Origin: Ralstonia sp. UBA689
GTDB lineage: Bacteria; Pseudomonadota; Gammaproteobacteria; Burkholderiales; Burkholderiaceae
Length of the DNA stretch: 64,000 nt
NCBI RefSeq assembly: GCF_002298975.1
Contig: NZ_DBMV01000034.1
Span: 1-64,000, forward strand
Direction: 5' to 3'
Shown here one piece after another: positions 27,309-35,640 of this stretch. A program made the translations under genes and the position numbers. Below the pieces are notes generated by a model. The model did no database searches and was not told where the DNA came from. It saw only the letters and a list, made by a program, of their open reading frames with translations. Numbering within the stretch: the first letter of the stretch is position 1; every line of letters starts with the position of its first letter.

Positions 27309-28192
27309 CGACAACCCAGATGAGCGCAAGCACAGCGCAGGCAATTTTTGACAGCTTCGGTTCCGCGCTGCGCGAAGCGCTGGCCGCCAATGTGGCCACG
27401 GCCATTGCCGAGGATGTCGGCACGGGGGATCGCACCGGCTTGCTGGTTCCTGCCGATCGTCATGCGCGTGCGCGCGTGATCGTGCGCGAGCGTGCCGTGC
27501 TGTGCGGCACGCCGTGGTTCGAGGCATGCATGCGCGCCGTCGACCCGACGCTGCGCGTGACGTGGCGCCAGCAGGAGGGGGACCGCATGGCGCCCGACTC
27601 GTTGGTGTGCGAGGTCGAAGGCCCGGCGCGGTCGCTGCTGACCGCTGAGCGCCCGTCGCTGAACTTCCTGCAGTTGCTCTCCGGTGTGGCAACTGCCACC
27701 GCGCGTTATGCCGAGATCATCGCCGGCACGCGCGCTCGCGTGCTCGACACGCGCAAGACGCTGCCGGGTCTGCGTCTGGCGCAGAAGTATGCGGTGCGCA
27801 TCGGCGGCGGTGAGAACCAGCGCCTGGCGCTGTATGACGGCATCCTGATCAAGGAAAACCACATCGCAGCGGCCGGAGGCGTGACGGCGGCCCTGCGTGC
27901 GGCACAGGCGTTGAATGCCGGTGTGCCGATCCAGGTTGAGGTGGAAACGCTCACCCAGCTCGATGAAGCGCTGGCGGCGGGCGCCACGTCCGTGCTGCTC
28001 GATAACTTCGACACGCCCGCCATGCGCGAGGCCGTGCGGGTGACGGCGGGCAGGGCGCTGCTGGAGGTGTCCGGCGGCGTGAACATCGACACGATCCGCG
28101 CGTTTGCCGAGACGGGCGTGGACCGTATTTCCGTCGGCGCGCTCACGAAGGACGTGCGCGCGACCGACTACTCGCTGCGGATTGTGGAATAG
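27305..28192 (+). CDS. nadC: Nicotinate-nucleotide pyrophosphorylase (carboxylating)
   Basis: Quinolinate phosphoribosyltransferase, which makes nicotinate mononucleotide from quinolinate and PRPP. The 295 residues show AEDVGTGDRTG, LNFLQLLSGVAT, the RVLDTRKTLPGLR substrate site, KENHIAAAGG, the VEVETLTQLDEAL segment, and the C-terminal EVSGGVN...DRISVGALTKD barrel motifs. Translationally coupled to nadA. Confidence 0.96.
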   Translation: MTTTQMSASTAQAIFDSFGSALREALAANVATAIAEDVGTGDRTGLLVPADRHARARVIVRERAVLCGTPWFEACMRAVDPTLRVTWRQQEGDRMAPDSLVCEVEGPARSLLTAERPSLNFLQLLSGVATATARYAEIIAGTRARVLDTRKTLPGLRLAQKYAVRIGGGENQRLALYDGILIKENHIAAAGGVTAALRAAQALNAGVPIQVEVETLTQLDEALAAGATSVLLDNFDTPAMREAVRVTAGRALLEVSGGVNIDTIRAFAETGVDRISVGALTKDVRATDYSLRIVE

Positions 28193-28195
28193 GCC

Positions 28196-29797
28196 TTAGC
28201 GCTTGCGCGCGATCTGCCGATGGGTCGGCTGCATGACCGTCGGCAGGGCCTTGGGCAGCGTCTCGGGGTAGTCGCGCGAGAAATGCAGGCCGCGGCTCTC
28301 ATGCCGTGACAGCGCGCTGTCGACAATGAGCGAAGCGACCTCAACGAGGTTGCGCAGCTCCAGCAAGTCGTGGCTCACGCGGAAATTGGCGTAGTACTCA
28401 GTAATTTCTTCGCGTAGCAGGGCAATGCGATGCTGCGCGCGCTCCAGCCGCTTGTTCGTGCGCACGATGCCGACGTAGTTCCACATCATGCGGCGCAGCT
28501 CGTCCCAGTTGTGCGAGACGACGACTTCCTCGTCGGCATCGGTTACGCGACTCTCATCCCACGCCGGCACGTGCACGGCAGTCGGCTTCGATTGCGGCTG
28601 GGCGAGGATGTCCTCCGCCGTGCCGCGTCCGATCACCATGCATTCCAAGAGTGAATTGCTCGCCAGCCGGTTGGCGCCGTGCAGGCCGGTGTAGGCTGTC
28701 TCGCCCACGGCGTATAGGCCGGCGATATCCGTGCGGCCGAGATGGTCCGTCACCACGCCGCCGCATGTGTAGTGCGCTGCCGGCACGACCGGAATCGGCT
28801 GGCGCGTGATGTCGATGCCCAGCTCCAGGCAGCGCGCCATGATGGTCGGGAAGTGCTCCTTGAGGAATGCGGGGCTCTGATGACTGATGTCGAGGTAGAC
28901 ACAGTCCAGGCCGCGCTTCTTCATCTCGAAGTCGATGGCGCGGGCAACGATGTCGCGTGGGGCCAGCTCTGCGCGCTCGTCGTGTGCGGGCATGAAACGC
29001 GTACCGTCGGGCAGGACCAGTTTGCCGCCTTCGCCGCGTACCGCCTCGGTAATCAGGAAGGACTTGGCGAACGGGTGATACAGGCAAGTCGGGTGGAACT
29101 GGATGAACTCCATGTTCGCCACGCGGCAGCCCGCGCGCCATGCCATGGCGATGCCGTCACCGCTGGCCGTGTCGGGGTTCGTCGTATAGAGATAGACCTT
29201 GCCCGCGCCGCCGGTGGCCATCACGGTGTGTTCCGCCGTGAGTGTTTTCACGCGGCCGCTCTCGCAATCGAGCACGTATAGGCCGTGGCAGCGCATGCCG
29301 GGCAGCCCCAGCTTCGCGTCGGTAATCAGGTCGATCGCGAAGTGGTCTTCCAGCAGCGTGATGTTCGGGTGATTGCGCACTTTCTCCACCAGCGTCGTCA
29401 CCACGGCATGGCCGGTGGCGTCCGCTGCGTGGATGATGCGGCGGTGGCGGTGGCCGCCTTCGCGCGTGAGGTGGAAGCCGAGTTCGGCCTGTTCGTCGCG
29501 CGTAAAGGGCACGCCGTGGCCGATCAGCCATTCGATGGCCGAGCGCCCGTTCTCGACGATGTAGCGTGTGGCCGCTTCGTCGCACAGCCCAGCGCCGGCG
29601 ATGAGCGTGTCGTCGACGTGCTCATCATGGCTGTCGCCGGAATCGAGCACAGCGGCAATGCCGCCCTGTGCCCAGTCGCTGGCGCCTTCCGGCAGGCTGC
29701 GTTTGCTGATGACGACCACGCGGCGGTGATCGGCGAGGTGCAGGGCGACGGTCAGGCCCGCCAGGCCGCTGCCGACGACGGCAACATCGAAATTCAT
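28196..29797 (-). CDS. nadB: L-aspartate oxidase
   Basis: FAD enzyme that oxidises L-aspartate to iminoaspartate for NadA. The 533-residue protein has an N-terminal dinucleotide-binding motif VVGSGLAGLTVAL, the active-site region SDWAQGGIAAVL, HRRIIHAADATGHAV, and the fumarate-reductase-like capping domain with HYTCGGVVTDHLGRT. It faces nadAC with only three bases between stop codons, so all three de novo NAD genes are clustered but on opposite strands. Confidence 0.96.
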   Translation of the reverse strand: MNFDVAVVGSGLAGLTVALHLADHRRVVVISKRSLPEGASDWAQGGIAAVLDSGDSHDEHVDDTLIAGAGLCDEAATRYIVENGRSAIEWLIGHGVPFTRDEQAELGFHLTREGGHRHRRIIHAADATGHAVVTTLVEKVRNHPNITLLEDHFAIDLITDAKLGLPGMRCHGLYVLDCESGRVKTLTAEHTVMATGGAGKVYLYTTNPDTASGDGIAMAWRAGCRVANMEFIQFHPTCLYHPFAKSFLITEAVRGEGGKLVLPDGTRFMPAHDERAELAPRDIVARAIDFEMKKRGLDCVYLDISHQSPAFLKEHFPTIMARCLELGIDITRQPIPVVPAAHYTCGGVVTDHLGRTDIAGLYAVGETAYTGLHGANRLASNSLLECMVIGRGTAEDILAQPQSKPTAVHVPAWDESRVTDADEEVVVSHNWDELRRMMWNYVGIVRTNKRLERAQHRIALLREEITEYYANFRVSHDLLELRNLVEVASLIVDSALSRHESRGLHFSRDYPETLPKALPTVMQPTHRQIARKR

Positions 29798-29900
29798 GGA
29801 AAGTGCGAGACGCGAGGCAAACGCGGCTGCCGGATAGCACAGTCGCGTGTCAATGGGAAAGACAGGCAGTGTACACCGCAGCTCACGCCCTGCGCAGACA

Positions 29901-29926
29901 ACAAAAAACCCGCCGTGGGGCGGGTT
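29901..29926 (-). terminator. Terminator after rpmG
   Basis: On the minus strand, AACCCGCC/GGCGGGTT with a four-base loop followed by T6, 61 bases after the rpmG stop. Confidence 0.85.
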
Positions 29927-29986
29927 TCTCGGTGCCGGTCCATGTTAGCGATGGACGGGCGGAAACAAGGCAGGTATCCGTGAGGA

Positions 29987-30157
29987 TTACTTGATCTTGG
30001 TTTCCTTGTAAGCGACGTGCTTGCGGGCGACGGGATCGAACTTCATGATCTCCATCTTTTCCGGCTTGGTGCGCTTGTTCTTGGTGGTCGTGTAGAAATG
30101 ACCCGTACCTGCGGTCGATTCCAGCTTGATCTTGTCGCGTCCGCCTTTGCTGGCCAT
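29987..30157 (-). CDS. rpmG: 50S ribosomal protein L33
   Basis: A 56-residue protein beginning MASKGGRDKIKLEST and ending in KHVAYKETKIK. It has the L33 signature GTGHFYTTTKNKRT but lacks the zinc-binding cysteines, the C-minus form found in many proteobacteria. A good GGAG lies before the ATG. It follows rpmB by 13 bases, the conserved rpmB-rpmG operon. Confidence 0.97.
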   Translation of the reverse strand: MASKGGRDKIKLESTAGTGHFYTTTKNKRTKPEKMEIMKFDPVARKHVAYKETKIK

Positions 30158-30170
30158 GATGAACTCCTAG

Positions 30171-30404
30171 TTAGACTTCGCCGCGTGCGCGCAGATCCAC
30201 GAGCACTTCGTCGATGCCTTTTTTATCGATCAGGCGCAGACCGGCGTTCGAGACGCGCAGGCTCACCCAGCGGTTTTCGGACTCGACCCAGAAGCGGCGG
30301 TTCTGCAGGTTCGGCAGAAAACGGCGCTTGGTCTTGTTGTTTGCGTGGGAAACGTTGTTGCCGACCATCGGCCCTTTCCCGGTCACTTGACAGACGCGTG
30401 CCAT
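30171..30404 (-). CDS. rpmB: 50S ribosomal protein L28
   Basis: A 77-residue L28 protein: MARVCQVTGKGPMVGNNVSHANNKTKR at the start (a conserved rRNA-binding segment), RRFWVESENRWVSLRVSN, and a C-terminus with the KKGIDEVL segment. GGAG is well placed before the ATG. First gene of rpmB-rpmG, with a good promoter about 100 bases upstream. Confidence 0.97.
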   Translation of the reverse strand: MARVCQVTGKGPMVGNNVSHANNKTKRRFLPNLQNRRFWVESENRWVSLRVSNAGLRLIDKKGIDEVLVDLRARGEV

Positions 30405-30510
30405 GGAGCACTCCTAACTTGATTCGTATGACTACAGTTTGCGACCGGGCGCGAGGACTCGGGCCATGCGCAGCGCCACTGTAGAGGTGGGACACTTCAG
30501 CGAAACGCGG

Positions 30511-30540
30511 ATTATACACACAAAACCGCTGTCAAATCAA
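30511..30540 (-). promoter_or_regulatory. Promoter of rpmB-rpmG
   Basis: On the minus strand TTGATT (30540-30535) and a consensus TATAAT (30516-30511) are separated by 18 bases. The predicted start near 30504 gives a leader of about 100 bases. Confidence 0.65.
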
Positions 30541-30576
30541 CGAGATCGATGAATTGCTGACTGAGCGGCGTCGGCG

Positions 30577-31251
30577 CTACATCTTGCCGTGCTCCAGGAA
30601 GCCGTAAACCGTGGTGCGGCCAACGATCATGTGATCCAGGACCATCACGTCGAGAAGCGCCAGCGCGCGGCACAGTTCGCGGGTCAGGGTGATGTCGGAT
30701 TGGCTGGGTTCGGCGTGGCCGGTGGGGTGATTGTGGGCCAGGATGACTGCCGCCGCATTGTGATGTAACGCGCGCTTGGCGATCTCACGCGGGTAGACGC
30801 GGGCTTCCGTCAGCGTGCCTCGAAAGAGTTCTTCCCACGCAATCAGCCGGTGTCGCACGTCCAGGAACAGGCAGGCGAACACCTCGTGCGGGCGGTGGCC
30901 GAGCGTCAAGCGAAGGAAGTCCTTCACGCTTTGCGGAGATTCGAAAGCCTGGCCGTGGGTGATGTCTTCCTTGAGCGCGCGTCGAGCCACCTCCAGGAGT
31001 GCGTGCAATTGCGCGTACTTGGCCGGCCCCATGCCGTTGATCGACGAAAATTCTTGTTGTGACGCGTGGCACAGTCGCCCGAGCGAGCCGAAATGTGTGA
31101 GCAGCTCGCGCGCCAGATCGACCGCGCTTTTGCCCGGCATGCCCACGCGCAGGAAGATGGCCAGGAGTTCGGCGTCGGACAGCGCGGCCGGGCCGTGGGC
31201 GAGCAGCTTTTCTCGAGGCCGCTCGTGGGCGGGCCAGTCAACGATTGCCAT
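30577..31251 (-). CDS. radC: RadC family JAMM-domain protein
   Basis: A 224-residue protein with an N-terminal helix-hairpin-helix-like half (SALSDAELLAIFLRVG, INGMGPAKYAQLHA) and a C-terminal JAB/MPN domain with the metal site HNHPTGHAEPSQSD. The original link to DNA repair in E. coli was withdrawn, so the true role is open; a metal-dependent isopeptidase or nuclease activity is only suggested by the fold. It diverges from fkpB. Confidence 0.93.
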   Translation of the reverse strand: MAIVDWPAHERPREKLLAHGPAALSDAELLAIFLRVGMPGKSAVDLARELLTHFGSLGRLCHASQQEFSSINGMGPAKYAQLHALLEVARRALKEDITHGQAFESPQSVKDFLRLTLGHRPHEVFACLFLDVRHRLIAWEELFRGTLTEARVYPREIAKRALHHNAAAVILAHNHPTGHAEPSQSDITLTRELCRALALLDVMVLDHMIVGRTTVYGFLEHGKM

Positions 31252-31366
31252 ATTTGAGATTGGACAAGAGGGCGCTGGTTACCGGTGTGCGGTGCGCGCC
31301 GTGCCAGCGGCCCGGAAGGGGGCTGACGTACAATAACGGGTTACTTTCTTGTCAAGCGGGTTGAGC

Positions 31367-31846
31367 GTGCAAAATTTGGTGAACGAAGCGCCGGCAAGCG
31401 GCGCGGGCAAGGTGGTCGGTCCGGATTCCTATCTGACGTTGCACTACCGGATCGCCCTGGAAAACGACACGGACATCGTCACCACCTTCGGCGACAAGCC
31501 CGCCACGCTGCTGCTGGGCCAGGGCCAACTGGCGCCGACGCTCGAGCAGGCGCTGTTCGGCATGCACGAGGGCGAGCGCACGACGTTCCGCCTGGCGCCC
31601 GAGAACGCATTCGGCCCGCGCAATCCGGAACTGCTGCAGCGCGTGTCACTGGCCACGCTGCGCGAGAACTCCTCGTTTGAGGAGGACTACCAGCCGGGCG
31701 ACCTCGTTGAGTTCAACGCACCAAGCGGCGGCAAATACGCTGGCGTTCTCAAGGAGATCGGTGAGACCTCCGCGCTGTTTGATTTCAACCACCCGCTGGC
31801 TGGGCAGACCATTCTGTTCGAAGTCCAGTTGATCGGCATTCTGTAA
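31367..31846 (+). CDS. fkpB: FKBP-type peptidyl-prolyl isomerase, SlpA/FkpB-like
   Basis: About 159 residues of an FKBP fold with an inserted IF domain, as in SlpA: SYLTLHYRIALENDTDI, GQGQLAPTLEQALFGMHEGERTTFRLAPENAFGPRNPELLQRV. It catalyses proline isomerisation and may act as a chaperone. The start is uncertain: TTG 31349, GTG 31367 and GTG 31379 are all in frame without good ribosome sites; a TACAAT at 31329-31334 argues against the first. Its stop shares a base with the ispH start, the same fkpB-ispH pairing as in E. coli. Confidence 0.9.
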   Translation: MQNLVNEAPASGAGKVVGPDSYLTLHYRIALENDTDIVTTFGDKPATLLLGQGQLAPTLEQALFGMHEGERTTFRLAPENAFGPRNPELLQRVSLATLRENSSFEEDYQPGDLVEFNAPSGGKYAGVLKEIGETSALFDFNHPLAGQTILFEVQLIGIL

Positions 31847-32820
31847 TGAGCACCACCGTGAACGTCCCGGTCGATCCTGTCACCCGGGCCGATGCCGAAG
31901 TCCTGCTCGCGCAGCCGCGCGGCTTCTGCGCCGGCGTCGACCGCGCCATCGAGATCGTCGAGCGCGCGCTGGAACTGTTCGGCGCACCGATCTACGTGCG
32001 CCACGAGATCGTGCACAACGCCTATGTGGTGGGCGACCTGCGCAACAAGGGCGCGGTGTTCGTGCAGGAGTTGGACGATGTGCCGGTGGGCGGCACGGTT
32101 ATCTTCAGCGCGCACGGCGTATCGCGCGCGGTGCGGGAGGCGGCGGAGGCGCGCGGCCTACGCGTGTTCGATGCAACGTGCCCGCTGGTGACCAAGGTCC
32201 ATGTGGAGGTCTCGAAGATGCGCACGCTGGGCTTCGAGATCATCATGATCGGTCACAAGGGCCACCCCGAGGTGGAGGGCACCATGGGCCAGGCCGACGA
32301 CGGCATGCTGCTCGTTGAATCGGTGGGCGACGTGGCGCATCTCGTGGTGAAGGACCCGACTCGGCTGGCGTACGTTACGCAGACCACGCTGTCGGTGGAC
32401 GAGACGCAGGAGATCGTGGCCGCCATCAAGGCGCGCTTTCCGGCCGTGCACGAGCCCAAGAAGCAGGACATCTGCTATGCCACGCAGAACCGTCAGGACG
32501 CCGTGAAGTTCATGGCGCCGCAGGTGGAAGTGGTGATCGTGGTCGGCAGCCCGAACAGCTCGAACTCGAACCGTCTGCGCGAACTGGCTGAAAAGCTGGG
32601 TGTGCCTGCCTATATGGTAGATACGCCCGAGCAAGTAAAGCCTGAATGGGTAGCCGGCAAGCGCCGCGTGGGCCTGACGGCGGGGGCTTCGGCGCCGGAG
32701 GAGCTGGCGCAGTCCATCGTCGACCGCCTCAAGGCGCTGGGGGCCCGCACTGTACGGCCTCTGGAGGGAATTCAGGAAAACATGTCCTTCCCCCTTCCGA
32801 GGGGGCTTCAAATCAATTGA
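31846..32820 (+). CDS. ispH: 4-hydroxy-3-methylbut-2-enyl diphosphate reductase
   Basis: Last step of the MEP isoprenoid pathway, giving IPP and DMAPP with a 4Fe-4S cluster. The 324 residues contain the three cluster cysteines in QPRGFCAGVDRAI, DATCPLVTKVH and KKQDICYATQNRQ, the catalytic Glu segment, and VVGSPNSSNSNRL with TAGASAPEELAQ. It starts in the TAATG overlap with fkpB and ends before a strong terminator. Confidence 0.97.
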   Translation: MSTTVNVPVDPVTRADAEVLLAQPRGFCAGVDRAIEIVERALELFGAPIYVRHEIVHNAYVVGDLRNKGAVFVQELDDVPVGGTVIFSAHGVSRAVREAAEARGLRVFDATCPLVTKVHVEVSKMRTLGFEIIMIGHKGHPEVEGTMGQADDGMLLVESVGDVAHLVVKDPTRLAYVTQTTLSVDETQEIVAAIKARFPAVHEPKKQDICYATQNRQDAVKFMAPQVEVVIVVGSPNSSNSNRLRELAEKLGVPAYMVDTPEQVKPEWVAGKRRVGLTAGASAPEELAQSIVDRLKALGARTVRPLEGIQENMSFPLPRGLQIN

Positions 32821-32902
32821 ACCTGGTTATGTAAATACCCACTTAAAAGCGCACAAAAACAGTGCGCCCTAATGCGGTGCATAAATCGCTTTTGAGAAGC
32901 CG

Positions 32903-32936
32903 GCGGCCACTCCCAATAGGAGTGGCCGCTTTTTTG
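32903..32936 (+). terminator. Terminator after ispH
   Basis: An 11-base perfect stem, GCGGCCACTCC/GGAGTGGCCGC, with loop CAATA, followed by T7. Confidence 0.92.
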
Positions 32937-33272
32937 TGCATCGCAAAAACGACTTCAATGCCACCCAGTCCTTGATCTGCCGTGTGAATGGCCCGCCAAG
33001 CCGCGTAGATACGGGGTTTTCCCTGTATTGGCATGCTTCTTGATATACCCGTTCGCTATTCGCGATGGTCTGCGCGAAATCCCCTCTATTTGTGCATTGG
33101 GGAAAGCCCGTAAAACGGCGTAGTTACTGTAAAAATCGTTGTTGCGACGCGTATTGCATCCGCAAAAAAAGGGGATACAATGCGCGCGTTTCAAATTGAA
33201 ACAATCGGCGCGGGGGGAGCGGCCGGGAGGCAGGACGCTCTCCTTGCTCTTGCGAGATCTAGGAGATCACTC
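32937..33272. other. Intergenic region upstream of livK
   Basis: About 340 bases that contain the livK promoter but no gene I can support. The sequence is AT-richer than the surroundings around 33000-33180. Confidence 0.5.
33154..33181 (+). promoter_or_regulatory. Promoter of the livK gene
   Basis: TTGCAT (33154-33159) and TACAAT (33176-33181) with a 16-base spacer; the predicted start near 33188 leaves a leader of about 85 bases. Confidence 0.65.
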
Positions 33273-34481
33273 ATGCAAATCAAGTTTGCCAAAGTTCTGC
33301 CGCTTGCGGCTGCCGTGGCACTCGTAGCAGCTTGCGGTAAGAACGAGGAAAAGCCCGCAGACCAAGCTGCTGCACCTGCAGCAACGTCGGCACCGGCCGC
33401 TGCTGCCGGTGGTGGCGAGACCGTCGTCAAGATCGGTCACGCTGCGCCGCTCACGGGCGGTATTGCTCACCTTGGCAAAGACAACGAAAACGGTGCACGC
33501 CTGGCCGTTGAAGAAGCCAACAAGGAAGGCCTGACCATCGACGGCAAGAAGATCAAGCTGGAGCTGGTGGGTGAAGACGACGCCGCTGACCCGAAGACCG
33601 GCACCGCCGTGGCGCAGAAGCTGGTCGACGAGCACGTGGTTGCCGTCGTCGGCCACCTGAACTCGGGCGTTTCGATCCCGGCCTCCAAGATCTACAGCGA
33701 TGCAGGCATCGTGCAGATCTCGCCGTCGTCGACCAACCCCGACTACACCAAGCAAGGCTTCAAGACGACCTACCGCGTGGTTGCAACCGACGCGCAGCAA
33801 GGTCCGGCCCTGGCGAACTACGCCGCCAAGACTCTGGGTGCCAAGAGCGTGGCGATCGTCGACGACGCCACCGCCTACGGCAAGGGCTTGGCCGATGAGT
33901 TCGAAAAGACCGCGAAGGCCGACGGCGTGAATGTGGTGGCGCGTGAAGCCACCAACGACAAGGCTACCGACTTCAAGGCCATTCTGACCAAGATCAAGGG
34001 CAAGAAGCCGGACGTGATCATGTACGGCGGCATGGACGCCACCGGTGGTCCGTTCGCCAAGCAAGCCAAGGAACTGGGCATCACGGCCAAGATCGTCGGC
34101 GGCGACGGCGTGTGTACCGACAAGGTGGCTGAACTGGCCGGCGACGCTATCGACAACATCATCTGCTCGGAGGCGGGCCTGGCGTTGTCGAAGATGGAGA
34201 AGGGCGCAGACTTCGAGAAGAAGTATCAAGCGCGCTTCAACACGCCGGTGCAGATCTACGCACCGTTCACGTATGACGCCGTCAACGTGATCATCGACGC
34301 GATGAAGCGTGCCAATTCGACCGATCCGGCCAAGATCCTGGCTGCCATGCCGGCAACCAACTATCACGGCGTGATCGGCAACATCGCGTTCGACGAGAAG
34401 GGTGACCTGAAGGAAGGTTCGATCACCCTGTACAACTACAAGGACAAGAAGAAGACCGTTCTTGACGTTGTGAAGATGTAA
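33273..34481 (+). CDS. livK: Branched-chain amino acid ABC transporter, substrate-binding protein
   Basis: A 402-residue periplasmic binding protein, unusual in having a lipobox (LVAAC, Cys21) after the signal sequence, so it is probably an anchored lipoprotein. An Ala/Pro-rich linker of about 25 residues follows, then a type 1 binding fold (KIGHAAPLTGGIAHLGKDNENGA, GHLNSGVSIPASKIY) typical of Leu/Ile/Val-binding proteins. AGGAG precedes the ATG. A terminator hairpin separates it from livH, so it may be expressed in excess over the membrane parts. Confidence 0.94.
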   Translation: MQIKFAKVLPLAAAVALVAACGKNEEKPADQAAAPAATSAPAAAAGGGETVVKIGHAAPLTGGIAHLGKDNENGARLAVEEANKEGLTIDGKKIKLELVGEDDAADPKTGTAVAQKLVDEHVVAVVGHLNSGVSIPASKIYSDAGIVQISPSSTNPDYTKQGFKTTYRVVATDAQQGPALANYAAKTLGAKSVAIVDDATAYGKGLADEFEKTAKADGVNVVAREATNDKATDFKAILTKIKGKKPDVIMYGGMDATGGPFAKQAKELGITAKIVGGDGVCTDKVAELAGDAIDNIICSEAGLALSKMEKGADFEKKYQARFNTPVQIYAPFTYDAVNVIIDAMKRANSTDPAKILAAMPATNYHGVIGNIAFDEKGDLKEGSITLYNYKDKKKTVLDVVKM

Positions 34482-34504
34482 TCGAAGGGTTATCGCCCTT
34501 GGAA

Positions 34505-34540
34505 ACGGCACCGCGCCTACCCTTGCGGTGCCGTTTTTTA
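34505..34540 (+). terminator. Terminator or attenuator between livK and livH
   Basis: Ten-base stem ACGGCACCGC/GCGGTGCCGT with a ten-base loop and T6. Since livHMGF lack an evident promoter of their own, it may be a leaky terminator. Confidence 0.8.
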
Positions 34541-34691
34541 TAGCCTCGCCATACAAACAAGGCCCTCACCATGGGCGCGTCGGCAGGCCGCTTACCAGCA
34601 ACCTCACCTTACCCATCCGATTGATCGCATACCTTGCGGGCGCGTCATCCCGTCGCCTACAACAGAGCAAGGCATAGCAGGAGCTGTTCTC
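34541..34691. other. Short intergenic segment before livH
   Basis: About 150 bases without a gene. No convincing promoter is visible, so livHMGF either have a weak promoter here or rely on readthrough from livK. Confidence 0.4.
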
Positions 34692-35627
34692 ATGGATATC
34701 TTTATCCAGCAGATCGTGAACGGTCTGGTGCTCGGCAGCATTTACGCGCTGATCGCACTTGGCTACACCATGGTCTACGGTATTCTCGGCATCATCAACT
34801 TCGCCCATGGCGACGTCCTGATGATTGGCGCAATGTCCGCGCTGACCGCCATCAACTTCCTCCAGAAGTTCTTCCCCAACCTGCCTGACTGGATCACCCT
34901 GGTTCTGGCGCTGCTGTTTGCGATGCCGGTGTGCGCCGTCGTCGCCTACACCATCGAACGGGTCGCCTACCGGCCGCTGCGCAACGCGCCGCGCCTGGCG
35001 CCGCTGATCACTGCCATCGGCGTGTCGATCGTGCTGCAGACCCTGGCGATGATGATCTGGTCGCGTAACCCGCTGAGCTTCCCGGAGCTCTTGCCTTCGA
35101 ATCCGATCGACATCGGCTCCACGGGCGCGACCATCACCGGCAAGGAAATCGTCATCATCGTAGTGTCGATCTTGACGATGATCGGGCTCACGCTGTTGGT
35201 CAACCGCACCAAGCTCGGCCGTGCCATGCGCGCTACCGCCGAGAACCAGCGTGTGGCAGGCCTGATGGGCGTGAACCCCAACTTCGTGATCTCCGCCACC
35301 TTCATGATCGGTGCTGCCATGGCAGCGATCGCGGGCGTGATGATGGCGACCAACTATGGCAATGCCCACTTCTACATGGGCTTCATCCCCGGCCTGAAGG
35401 CGTTTACCGCCGCGGTGCTGGGCGGCATCGGCAACCTGGCGGGCGCCATGGTGGGCGGCATGCTGCTGGGCCTGATCGAAGCCCTGGGTGCCGGCTATAT
35501 CGGTGATCTGACTGGCGGTGTGTTCGGTTCGAACTACCAGGATGTGTTCGCGTTCGTCGTGCTGATCTGCGTGCTGCTGTTCCGGCCGTCGGGGATCATG
35601 GGCGAACGTGTTGCGGACCGTGCATAA
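34692..35627 (+). CDS. livH: Branched-chain amino acid ABC transporter permease LivH
   Basis: A 311-residue inner-membrane permease with about eight helices and the family motifs LVLGSIYALIALGYTMVYGILGIINFAHG near the N-terminus and GRAMRATAENQRVAGLMGVN, the cytoplasmic loop that contacts the ATPases. Pairs with LivM. A gap of 13 bases separates it from livM. Confidence 0.96.
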   Translation: MDIFIQQIVNGLVLGSIYALIALGYTMVYGILGIINFAHGDVLMIGAMSALTAINFLQKFFPNLPDWITLVLALLFAMPVCAVVAYTIERVAYRPLRNAPRLAPLITAIGVSIVLQTLAMMIWSRNPLSFPELLPSNPIDIGSTGATITGKEIVIIVVSILTMIGLTLLVNRTKLGRAMRATAENQRVAGLMGVNPNFVISATFMIGAAMAAIAGVMMATNYGNAHFYMGFIPGLKAFTAAVLGGIGNLAGAMVGGMLLGLIEALGAGYIGDLTGGVFGSNYQDVFAFVVLICVLLFRPSGIMGERVADRA

Positions 35628-35640
35628 GAAGGGGAGCGCC

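Noticed and set aside
32849..32867. Hairpin GCGCAC/GTGCGC before the ispH terminator
   Set aside because: Six-base stem without a T tract; too weak to call a terminator next to the clear one at 32903.
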